Positions 9,544-16,905 of a stretch of DNA of 64,000 bases are shown piece after piece. Below the pieces are notes generated by a model that searched no databases, was not told where the DNA came from, and saw only the letters and a list, made by a program, of their open reading frames with translations. The stretch spans positions 124,001-188,000 of the forward strand of contig JADJPR010000001.1 in the NCBI GenBank assembly GCA_016713135.1, in the 5' to 3' direction. The DNA comes from Rhodanobacteraceae bacterium (GTDB taxonomy: Bacteria; Pseudomonadota; Gammaproteobacteria; Xanthomonadales; SZUA-5). Position 1 is the stretch's first letter, and the number at the start of each line of letters is the position of its first letter. The position numbers and the translations under genes were made by a program.

Positions 9544-10080
9544 ATGCTCGAAGCCTTTCACGGCACCACCATCGTCACCGTCCGTCGCGGCACCCAGGTG
9601 GTCATGGGCGGCGACGGCCAGGTCTCGCTCGGCAATACCGTGGTCAAGGGCAATGCGCGCAAGGTGCGCCGGCTCGGCAAGGGCAATGTGCTGGCCGGTT
9701 TCGCCGGTGCCACCGCGGATGCCTTCACCCTGTTCGAGTTGTTCGACGCCAAGCTGGAGAAGCACGGCGGCAACCTGACCCGCGCCGCGGTGGAACTGGC
9801 CAAGGACTGGCGCACCGAACGCCGCCTGCAGCGGCTGGAAGCGCTGCTGTCGGTGGCCGACAAGGAAGCCAGCCTGCTGATCACCGGCAACGGCGACGTG
9901 CTCGAACCCGAGCACGGCCTGATCGCGATCGGCTCCGGCGGCAACTACGCCCAGGCCGCCGCCCGCGCCCTGATCGACCACACCGAACTGTCCGCCCGCG
10001 AGATCGTGGAGAAGTCGCTGCATATCGCGGCGGAGATCTGTGTGTATACCAATCACAACCTCACCATCGAAGAGCTGTGA
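9544..10080 (+). CDS. hslV: ATP-dependent protease proteolytic subunit HslV
   Basis: 178 residues. HslV is the threonine peptidase of the HslUV protease. The catalytic region reads GTTIVTVRRG, with the nucleophilic Thr following a short N-terminal extension (MLEAFHG), as in Xanthomonas HslV. The GDGQVSLGNTV, KVRRL and FAGATADAFTL blocks are standard, and the protein ends in EEL. Its partner gene hslU normally follows within a few tens of bases. Here a 501-bp insertion bounded by family D repeats separates them. Confidence 0.97.
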   Translation: MLEAFHGTTIVTVRRGTQVVMGGDGQVSLGNTVVKGNARKVRRLGKGNVLAGFAGATADAFTLFELFDAKLEKHGGNLTRAAVELAKDWRTERRLQRLEALLSVADKEASLLITGNGDVLEPEHGLIAIGSGGNYAQAAARALIDHTELSAREIVEKSLHIAAEICVYTNHNLTIEEL

Positions 10081-10088
10081 GGGTGGCG

Positions 10089-10546
10089 GTCAAACGTGAA
10101 ACGGAAAACGTCAATGCGGGTGCCGGGGCATTCCGGCCAGCGCATTACGATCTGGAGCTCTGGAAAGAAGCGATGCGGCTGGCGGTCGCAACGCTGGCTG
10201 ACCGCCGAATTCCCGCCTGACGAGCGCTTTGGCCTGTCCAGCCAGTTGCGCCGCAGCGCCGTGAGCGTGCCGTCGAACATCGCGGAGGGCGCAGCACGCG
10301 GCTCGCGCGCCGAGCTGCTTCGCTTTCTTCTGATTGCTCGCGGTTCGCTGGCTGAGCTGGACACCCAGTTGTGGCTCGCGCGCGAAGTTGGATTGGCAGG
10401 AGACATTGCGGACCTGCAGGATCGGATCCACAGGGTGTTCGGACTGCTCAACGGCCTGATGAAGTCCCGCAATGCAACAACCAGACCAAAGCGCTGATCC
10501 CCGACCTCGCCCCCAATCCATTGACGTTTTACGTTTGACGTTTCAC
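10089..10546. mobile_element. IVS-like cassette: family D inverted repeats enclosing a four-helix-bundle gene, inserted between hslV and hslU
   Basis: The left arm 10089-10115 and right arm 10520-10546 are imperfect reverse complements sharing the words GTCAAACGT, AAAACGTCAAT and GTGAAAC. They enclose ~400 bp that contains only the four-helix-bundle reading frame. The whole element is 458 bp and starts 9 bp after the hslV stop. Size and content resemble the intervening sequences found in some bacterial 23S rRNA genes, which encode an S23/PF05635 four-helix-bundle protein between complementary ends. Two empty family D elements (7037, 47289) have the same arms without cargo. Mobility is inferred, not shown. 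Confidence 0.6.
10143..10497 (+). pseudogene. Four-helix-bundle (23S rRNA IVS protein, S23) family gene with frameshift
   Basis: The conserved N-terminal block (HYDLELWKEAM) is readable from 10143 in one frame. From about 10198 the family continues in another frame as LTAEFPPDERFGLSSQLRR, SVPSNIAEGAARGS, FLLIARGSLAELDTQLWLA. The Trp-to-Thr spacing is about two bases short of the usual 14 codons, so a one- or two-base indel lies near 10190. No ATG exists in the early frame close to the conserved block. Either the gene is a decayed copy or the assembly has an indel. The molecular function of the family is unknown; it includes rRNA IVS proteins and is related in fold to the Avd accessory protein of diversity-generating retroelements. 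Confidence 0.7.
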
Positions 10547-10581
10547 CCGCAACAACGAAAGCCATACCCGGAGCCGCAAGC

Positions 10582-11910
10582 GTGACGCCTGCCGACATCG
10601 TCCTCGCCCTCGACCAGTACATCATCGGCCAGCAGGCCGCCAAGCGCGCGGTGGCGATCGCGCTGCGCAATCGCTGGCGGCGGATGCAGCTGGAACCGGT
10701 GATGCGCAACGAGGTGATGCCGAAGAACATCCTGATGATCGGGCCCACGGGCGTGGGCAAGACCGAGATCGCGCGGCGGCTGGCGGCGCTGGCGAATGCG
10801 CCCTTCGTCAAGGTCGAGGCGACCAAGTTCACCGAGGTGGGCTATGTCGGCAAGGATGTCGAGGCCATCATCCGCGACCTCGCCGATGCGGCGGTGAAGC
10901 TGCAGCGCGAGCAGGCGGTGTCCAAGGTGCGCGCGCAGGCGGAGGAGAAGGCCGAGGAGCGCATCCTTGACGTGCTGGTGCCGCGCCGCACCGGGCTGTC
11001 TTTCGAACACGATCCGGGCCAGTCGCTGGACCGCGATGCCGAGACCCGCAACAAGATGCGCGAACGGCTGCGCGACGGGCGCCTGGACGAGCGCGAGATC
11101 GAGATCGAGATCGCGCAGAACCTGGGCGTGGAGATTGCCGCGCCACCGGGCATGGAAGAGATGACCAGCCAGCTCAAGGGCCTGTTCCAGAGCCTGCAGA
11201 GCGGCAAGAGCAGCAAGCGCAAGCTCAGCATCGCCAAGGCGCGCGCGCTGCTGGTCGAGGAGGAGGCCGCCAAGCTGGTCAACGACGAAGAGATCAAGAC
11301 GCAGGCGATCAGCAACGTCGAGCAGAACGGCATCGTGTTTCTCGACGAGATCGACAAGGTCTGCCGCCGTGGCGAGTACTCCGGCGCCGACGTCAGCCGC
11401 GAGGGCGTGCAACGCGATCTGCTGCCGCTGGTCGAAGGCTCCACGGTGTCGACCAAGTACGGCCCGGTGAAGACCGACCACATCCTGTTCATCGCCTCCG
11501 GCGCCTTCCACCTGGCCAAGCCCTCGGACCTGATCCCGGAACTGCAGGGCCGTTTCCCGATCCGCGTGGAGCTGAGCGCGCTCGGGGTGGACGACTTCGA
11601 GAAGATCCTTTCCGAACCCTCCAATGCATTAACGCGCCAGTACGCTGCGCTGATGGCCACGGAAGGGCTGAAGCTGGAGTTCACGCGCGAGGGCATCCGT
11701 CGCCTCGCCGAGATCGCCGCGCACGTCAACGAGCGGATGGAGAACATCGGCGCACGGCGTCTGCACACGGTGCTGGAGAAGCTGCTGGAACCGCTCTCCT
11801 TTGACGCCTCCGAGCGCGCCGGCGAGGAGGTGGTGATCGACGCCGCCTTCGTCGACCGCCACCTCGGCGAACTGGCGAAGAACGAGGACCTGAGCCGCTA
11901 CATCCTCTGA
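10582..11910 (+). CDS. hslU: ATP-dependent protease ATPase subunit HslU
   Basis: 442 residues starting at a GTG. HslU is the AAA+ unfoldase ring that feeds substrates to HslV. It has Walker A GPTGVGKTE near residue 57, the pore-loop region EVGYVGKDVE, the family I-domain in the middle (residues ~110-240), Walker B IVFLDEID, sensor and Arg-finger regions (ELQGRFPIR), and the terminal DLSRYIL tail that docks into HslV. The GTG start is 35 bp past the inserted cassette, so expression now depends on readthrough of the cassette or on a new promoter. The 3' end overlaps the convergent next gene by 13 bp. Confidence 0.97.
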   Translation: MTPADIVLALDQYIIGQQAAKRAVAIALRNRWRRMQLEPVMRNEVMPKNILMIGPTGVGKTEIARRLAALANAPFVKVEATKFTEVGYVGKDVEAIIRDLADAAVKLQREQAVSKVRAQAEEKAEERILDVLVPRRTGLSFEHDPGQSLDRDAETRNKMRERLRDGRLDEREIEIEIAQNLGVEIAAPPGMEEMTSQLKGLFQSLQSGKSSKRKLSIAKARALLVEEEAAKLVNDEEIKTQAISNVEQNGIVFLDEIDKVCRRGEYSGADVSREGVQRDLLPLVEGSTVSTKYGPVKTDHILFIASGAFHLAKPSDLIPELQGRFPIRVELSALGVDDFEKILSEPSNALTRQYAALMATEGLKLEFTREGIRRLAEIAAHVNERMENIGARRLHTVLEKLLEPLSFDASERAGEEVVIDAAFVDRHLGELAKNEDLSRYIL

Positions 11911-13646
11911 GCCGACGCCCGCGCTCGCCGGATCTCCGCGAGGCGTTCGCGCAACTGGTCGAGGCGGGCGGGTGCCAACACGTCGCGCGCCTCGGTCGGA
12001 TGCGGCGCCAGGTTCGAGACGAGGGCAACCAGCGCGCCCTCGGAGTCGACCACGGGCGCGCCGCTGAGGCCGCCGAGGGCGCCCATGTCGGCGTCGGCGA
12101 GGTCGACCAGCAAGCGGCCGTCCGGAGTCGGGATGACGGTTCCGCGCAGCACGTCCTGGCGGCAGTCTGCCGCGCGCGAGTAGGCACAGCCGAGGACGTA
12201 TACGTCGCTGCCATGCGGCAATGGCCGTTCGCGCAGGCGAAGTGCCCGCAAGGGCGACCGATTCTCCTGCACCGCGAAGATCAGCCAATCGCGTTCGATG
12301 ACCGAGGGGTCGAGCTTCTCGTCCGGATCTGCGTTCAGCAGTTCCCCGAGCTCCACGCCGGCACCGGGCGAGCCGTTGGGGTGAATGGTCCAGTGCACGC
12401 CGGTTCCGGCGAGATCGACCGCGTGCATCTCGGGAGTGCGCGCCAGCAGCAGCACATGCTTGGCGGTGATGGCGTAGGTCGTCCCTTCGTGCTCGAGCAG
12501 GAATCCGTTCCCGGCGAAGTCCTGGTTGTGCCGGTGATCGCGGAAGTGGATGCGGTTGATCCCCGAAATCTGTGGCCACTGGGTGGCGGTCTTGGGCACG
12601 AGGGTCTCATCGCCGGGCTCGGTCGCGCCCATGTCGACCACGACCTTGCCGCGCGTGTGGCCGTTGCGGTTGTGCTGCTGCGCGGCGGCGATCTCGGCGA
12701 GCGGATAGCTGCGCTCGATATGCACGCGCAACTGCCCGGCGGCGATCAGCGGCGCGACGCCCGTCAGGCCCTGGCGCACGTTCCACGCTGCGCGCGGCGG
12801 ACACTGGATGCGGCTGGCAGCGCACGGTTCCGCGGGCACAGTGCCGGCCAGCGTGACCAGCCGGCCGCCGTCGCGCAGCACTGCCGGTGAGCGCGCCAGG
12901 GTGTCGCCGCCGACGGTATCGACCACCACGTCGACCTCGGACACGACGTCCTCGAAGCGCGTCGTCGTGTAGTCGATCACCTGGTCCGCACCGATTCCAC
13001 GCAGGTAATCGTGATTGCGCGCCGACGCGGTGGCGATCACGGTCGCACCGCGGGCCTTGGCGATCTGCACCACCATCGAGCCCACGCCGCCGGCACCGCC
13101 ATGCACCAGCACGCGTTCGCCGGCCTTCACCGTGGCACCTTCGACCAGGAAGCGCCAGGCCGCGACCGCGACGGTGGGATAGGCCGCGGCCTGTGCCATC
13201 GACAGCTTCGCCGGCTTGGGCACGATCTCGCTCACGGGTACCGTGAGGTACTGGGCGTAGCTGCCCTGGCGCTCGGCCTGGTCGACGATGCCGGCAACCA
13301 GGTCGCCGCAGGCGAAGCCGTCCACGGCCGGGCCGAGGGCGACGACCTCGCCGGAAAAGTCGCCACCGGGCGTGGCCGGAAACGGCAGGCGCCCGGCCTG
13401 CTGCAGTTTCCAGTCGACCGGATTGATGCTCGCGAAATGCACCCGGACCAGAACCTCGCCGGAGGCGGGCTGCGGCACAGGCAGGCGTTCGATCCGCAGG
13501 GATTCAGGGCCACCCGGCGCGGCGATGTGTGCGGCGCGCATCTGCTCCGGCACTGCCTGGCAAGTGGCAGCGCTGCCGGTATCGGCGAGGAATGGCGCCG
13601 CAAGGGCGGCCAGCAGGATTGCCAGCTTGAAGTGGAAGGTGGGCAT
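11898..13646 (-). CDS. Exported MDR-type oxidoreductase fused to a trypsin-like protease domain
   Basis: One uninterrupted frame of 582 residues. Residues 1-26 are a signal peptide (a charged start, then LAILLAALAAPFLA). Residues ~35-336 are a zinc-independent medium-chain dehydrogenase/quinone-oxidoreductase domain: the GDFSGEVV region, the nucleotide motif GGAGGVGSMVVQIAK, and the typical domain end HTRGKVVVDM. Residues ~365-560 look like a chymotrypsin-fold protease with TAKHVL (His 397), RDWLIFAV (Asp 453) and GLSGAPV (Ser 528), a plausible triad in the right order. The combination is unusual. The partner reaction and substrate are unknown. Because other genes in the window show indels, a lost stop codon between two separate genes remains possible. 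Confidence 0.75.
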   Translation of the reverse strand: MPTFHFKLAILLAALAAPFLADTGSAATCQAVPEQMRAAHIAAPGGPESLRIERLPVPQPASGEVLVRVHFASINPVDWKLQQAGRLPFPATPGGDFSGEVVALGPAVDGFACGDLVAGIVDQAERQGSYAQYLTVPVSEIVPKPAKLSMAQAAAYPTVAVAAWRFLVEGATVKAGERVLVHGGAGGVGSMVVQIAKARGATVIATASARNHDYLRGIGADQVIDYTTTRFEDVVSEVDVVVDTVGGDTLARSPAVLRDGGRLVTLAGTVPAEPCAASRIQCPPRAAWNVRQGLTGVAPLIAAGQLRVHIERSYPLAEIAAAQQHNRNGHTRGKVVVDMGATEPGDETLVPKTATQWPQISGINRIHFRDHRHNQDFAGNGFLLEHEGTTYAITAKHVLLLARTPEMHAVDLAGTGVHWTIHPNGSPGAGVELGELLNADPDEKLDPSVIERDWLIFAVQENRSPLRALRLRERPLPHGSDVYVLGCAYSRAADCRQDVLRGTVIPTPDGRLLVDLADADMGALGGLSGAPVVDSEGALVALVSNLAPHPTEARDVLAPARLDQLRERLAEIRRARASAQRM

Positions 13647-13771
13647 CGCAGGGTGTCCGCTGTGGAGGCCTGCGATGGAACGCGGCGAGGGCGCCGGAAC
13701 GCCGGACGTTCCGCCGAAGCGAGGCCACCGCGCGCCGACTGGAGCGAACCCGGTCGGCGCGCTCGCGAGGG

Positions 13772-14806
13772 TCAGCGGAAGCCCGCGATCCAGGCGTCGA
13801 TGCGCCCGTGGTGCGCCGCCTTCTCGGCCGCGCTGGCAAAGCTGCCGTCGAAACTGTTGCGCGCCAGTGTGACTGCATCGTCCGCGGTCAGCGGCAGCGC
13901 GCGGAAGCAGTCTTCGAAATTCTGGTTCATGTAGCCGCCGAAATAGGCTGGATCGTCCGAGTTCACGGTGGCGACGAGGCCGAGGTCGAGCATCTGCTTG
14001 AGGTTGTGCTGCGCCAGGTCCTTGAACACGCAGAGCTTGACGTTGGACAGCGGGCAGACGGTCAGCGGGATGCGCTCGCGCACCAGGCGTTGGACCAGGT
14101 TGGGGTCTTTCAGCGACTGCACGCCGTGGTCGATACGCTCGACCTTCAGCACCTCGAGCGCGCTCCAGACATAGGCCGGCGGGCCCTCCTCGCCGGCGTG
14201 CGCGACCGCGCGCAGGCCGAGCTTGCGCGCATCGGCGAACACCCGCGCGAACTTCTCCGGCGGGTGCCCGACTTCGCTGGAATCCAGGCCCACGCCGATG
14301 AACTTGCCGAGGTGCGGGCGCGCCTCTTCCAGCGTGGCGAAGGCCGCTGCCTCGTCGAGGTGGCGCAGGAAGCACAGGATCAGCTCCGCCTCGATGCCGA
14401 GCTCGCGCCGCGCACGGTCGCAGGCGGCGCGCAGGCCGTCGATCACCGTGGCGAAAGGCACGCCGCGATCGGTGTGGGTTTGCGGATCGAAGAACAGCTC
14501 TGCGCGCGTCACCCGGTCGGCATGCGCGCGCTGGAAGTAGGCCCAGGCCATGTCGCTGAAATCCTGCTCCTTCAGCAGCACGCTGGCACCGGCGTAATAG
14601 ATGTCGAGGAAGCTCTGCAGATTGGTGAAGGCGTAGGCGGCGCGCAGCGATTCGACACTGGGATACGGAATGGACACGCCATTGCGCTGCGCCAGCGCGA
14701 AGATCAGCTCCGGCTCCAGCGAGCCTTCGATGTGGATGTGCAGCTCCGCCTTCGGGATGCCGCGGACGAACTCGCCCAGCCGTTCCGGCGCCAGTTGCAG
14801 GGACAT
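13772..14806 (-). CDS. add: Adenosine/adenine deaminase family protein
   Basis: About 344 residues. This cytosolic zinc hydrolase deaminates adenosine or, in the shorter bacterial subgroup, adenine. It has the N-terminal metal motif KAELHIHIEGSLE (HxH), AHAGEE with a zinc ligand His and catalytic Glu, and TVNSDDPAYFG with the metal-binding Asp pair. It resembles the group annotated as adenosine deaminase or adenine deaminase type 2 in Xanthomonadales, so substrate choice is uncertain. It is on the same strand as the L,D-transpeptidase-like gene upstream, 58 bp apart. Confidence 0.9.
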   Translation of the reverse strand: MSLQLAPERLGEFVRGIPKAELHIHIEGSLEPELIFALAQRNGVSIPYPSVESLRAAYAFTNLQSFLDIYYAGASVLLKEQDFSDMAWAYFQRAHADRVTRAELFFDPQTHTDRGVPFATVIDGLRAACDRARRELGIEAELILCFLRHLDEAAAFATLEEARPHLGKFIGVGLDSSEVGHPPEKFARVFADARKLGLRAVAHAGEEGPPAYVWSALEVLKVERIDHGVQSLKDPNLVQRLVRERIPLTVCPLSNVKLCVFKDLAQHNLKQMLDLGLVATVNSDDPAYFGGYMNQNFEDCFRALPLTADDAVTLARNSFDGSFASAAEKAAHHGRIDAWIAGFR

Positions 14807-14864
14807 GGGATCACCTCGCGGGCATGCAGTGGGGGCCTGAGGATGCCCCAAGGCGCGCGCGGCG

Positions 14865-15578
14865 TCAGCCTTCGTGGAGGCGGTACTCGCGGTCGACCAC
14901 GCGCATCCGCGGCGGCTGGCCGCTGCGCTCGAAGGCCTGCCAGGCCGGAGCCAACTGGCGCCAGAACGACAGCCATTCGCTATCCGCATGCTGCGCCTCC
15001 CAGTCGCCGTCCATGCGGAACGGAAACGCATGCACCGGCACCGCGCGCTGGCCATGCGCCAGCGCGGCCGCGACCAGCGAGTAGATCTCCTCGATCGCCA
15101 CGTCGCCCATCGCATAGCAGCCCACCGAGACGCAGTTGCCGTGCACCATCAGGTAGTCGCCGGTGCGGCCGTGGGCGCGGTCATAGGCATTCGGGTAACC
15201 GAGGTTGAAGGAGAGGTGGAAGCGGCTGACCGGATTGAGCTGCCCGGCGGCCACCTCGTAGAAGCCTTCCGGTGCCTGGCCGTCGCCCTGGCGCAGCTTG
15301 GGGCCAAGGTCTCCGGACCAGGTGCAGATCGGCCAGGTGCGCAGGCGCTGGTAGCGCTCGCCCGTGTCCACCCAGACCTCCAGCTCATCGCTGGCCTTGA
15401 AGATGCGCAGGTACAGCGGCGCGCCCCAGTCGGCGCCAAGCGCTTTCAGCTCGGCGGTCAGCGCCGGCTGCACGCGCGAGAGCGCCTGGGTGCTGCGGGC
15501 GTTGGTCGGGATCTCGGTGGCCAGACTCGCTGGGGCTATCAGCAGGGTGAAGAGGACAAGCAGCGGGCATTTGCGCAC
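14865..15578 (-). CDS. L,D-transpeptidase (YkuD/YafK-like) exported protein
   Basis: About 237 residues from a GTG start (15576-15578) that directly precedes a good signal peptide (VRKCPLLVLFTLLIAPASLA). The catalytic motif HGNCVSVGCYAMG matches the YkuD HxxxxSxGC signature with the nucleophilic cysteine. The surrounding YLRIFKASDELEVWV and GFYEVAAGQLNP segments match the YafK-type subgroup, periplasmic proteins that cleave or form links between peptidoglycan and Braun-type lipoprotein. Upstream ATG starts would put a cysteine-rich non-conserved stretch before the signal peptide and are rejected. Confidence 0.85.
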   Translation of the reverse strand: MRKCPLLVLFTLLIAPASLATEIPTNARSTQALSRVQPALTAELKALGADWGAPLYLRIFKASDELEVWVDTGERYQRLRTWPICTWSGDLGPKLRQGDGQAPEGFYEVAAGQLNPVSRFHLSFNLGYPNAYDRAHGRTGDYLMVHGNCVSVGCYAMGDVAIEEIYSLVAAALAHGQRAVPVHAFPFRMDGDWEAQHADSEWLSFWRQLAPAWQAFERSGQPPRMRVVDREYRLHEG

Positions 15579-15693
15579 GGCGGCGCTCCGGGCGTCGGAT
15601 GCGCCGTATTGTGCTGTGCCCACTGCTTGCGTGGCAGCAGCGTGCACGCTTGCTTCAGTTGGCGGCAACTCGGCGCCTGGCGCCGAGCCAAGC

Positions 15694-16362
15694 TCAGCCG
15701 TAGCGGCGGACGGCCGCGATGCCGGCCACTCCCAGCAACAGACCCAGCAGCAGCAAACCTTCACGCCCGATCGAATCCACGGCGATCTGGGGCTGCGCGA
15801 ACTGGCTGAGGACGATGTTGCCCGGACCGGTGATCTCGTTCTCGAATTCGCCGGCGTCGCCGTTGGAAAAGCCGGTGGTCACCAGCACGTAGGTGCGGTT
15901 GCCATCCAGCGGAACGCCCAGCATCTCGGAAAGTCCGATCACCGCGGCGTCATCATCTCCACCGACACAGTTGGTCAGCGGACTGGCGGGGTTGAAGCTG
16001 TCGCGGTAGAGCACGATGTAGCCGTCGAAACCGCCATCCGGCGACTTCCCGCCGCCATAGCCCTGGTCGCTGAAGATGTCGTAGTTGCCCGGGGTGTCGA
16101 CATAGAAGGGCTGGGCCGAGTACGGCGTGGCGGTGCCGACGCCGGAGAGGGCGCCGCAATCGCTGGCAGACACGACCGCCGGGCGATTCCAGGTAGGGCC
16201 ACCGGCGCTATTGCCGGTGTAGGAAATGGTGGCCGCCGGGTTCTCGATCGGCGTGCCGACGCGGACACCACCGCCGGCTGGTCCGGGTTTGTTCGCGGTT
16301 TCAGCCAAGGCGTGGCCGGAGACCAGCGCGAGCGCAAGGCTCAGTGCAGTCAGCGTCTTCAT
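15694..16362 (-). CDS. Secreted protein with IPTL-CTERM-like sorting tail
   Basis: 222 residues. A Sec signal peptide (residues 1-20, ending ALA) is followed by a Gly/Asp/Asn-rich region without recognised catalytic motifs. The middle (GTATPYSAQPFYVDTPGNYDIFSDQ and following) reads like a beta-sandwich extracellular domain. The last ~28 residues have the three-part sorting signal: a short motif (VDSIGREG), a hydrophobic helix rich in Leu/Gly, and a basic end (RRYG). This is the design of IPTL-CTERM proteins of Xanthomonadales and Burkholderiales, although the motif itself is degenerate. The biological role is not deducible. Confidence 0.75.
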   Translation of the reverse strand: MKTLTALSLALALVSGHALAETANKPGPAGGGVRVGTPIENPAATISYTGNSAGGPTWNRPAVVSASDCGALSGVGTATPYSAQPFYVDTPGNYDIFSDQGYGGGKSPDGGFDGYIVLYRDSFNPASPLTNCVGGDDDAAVIGLSEMLGVPLDGNRTYVLVTTGFSNGDAGEFENEITGPGNIVLSQFAQPQIAVDSIGREGLLLLGLLLGVAGIAAVRRYG

Positions 16363-16458
16363 GTCTATTCTCGTTCTCTTGGGGCGCCGCCCGAGCTTAA
16401 CGCTTGTTCAGCCGAAGCACCAGATTGCTTGCCTCGCGGCGCGCATGGGAGCGGTGGC

Positions 16459-16905
16459 TCCACGTCCAGGGTGGCGACTCGCACCGCATCGGCTTTCACT
16501 CCGCCGCGGCTGCCGGGCGTTCGGCCTCGCGCCGCATGCGGCGCGCCCGCCACGACGGGCGGCGACTTCACGTCTGAGGGCTAGACGTCCAGGTTGGCGA
16601 CTCGAAGCGCATTGGCTTCTCTTCGCCGCCGCTTGCCGGGTGTTCGCGCTGTGCATCCAGCCCGGCAGCACAGCTGCCGGGCGCTCAGCCTCGCGCGGCG
16701 GTGCCGCGCGTTCGCCGAGACGGGCTGGAACCCGTCGAACGAGGCCTACACATCCAGATTTGCGACCCGTAGCGCATTGGCCTCGATGAACTCCCGTCTC
16801 GGCTCAACGGCTTCGTTCCGGCCCCTCGGCATAGCCTCGGGGCGCTCGGCCTCGCGCCGCATGCGGCGCGCCCGCCACGGCGGGCGGCGACTTCACGTCT
16901 GAGGG
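16459..16905 (-). repeat. Three extra partial copies of the gyrB 3' end downstream of gyrB
   Basis: On the minus strand, three extra copies of the gyrB terminal coding segment follow the real end. Copy 3 (stop at 16746-16748) encodes the ending EPRREFIEANALRVANLDV plus stop, with many synonymous differences from gyrB. Copy 2 (stop at 16581-16583) is identical to gyrB for the last ~12 codons. Copy 1 (~16459-16500) keeps DAVRVATLDV without a stop. The stretch upstream of copy 2 and of the real end also shares a ~55-bp palindrome-rich segment (16527-16583 and 16851-16907), so the spacing unit is ~160/324 bp. No other gene is seen in this stretch. Confidence 0.8.

Noticed and set aside
8181..9545. 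454-codon minus-strand open frame opposite the acyltransferase gene
   Set aside because: Gln/Arg/His-rich translation with no domain; it is the complement of a membrane protein gene.
10096..10497. Plus-strand ATG at 10096 as start of the four-helix-bundle protein
   Set aside because: Its first ~35 codons are the wrong frame of the conserved N-terminal block and begin in the repeat arm.
13647..13771. Possible small gene between the deaminase and the fusion gene
   Set aside because: GC-rich 125-bp gap with partial hairpins; no start, ribosome site or coding signal.
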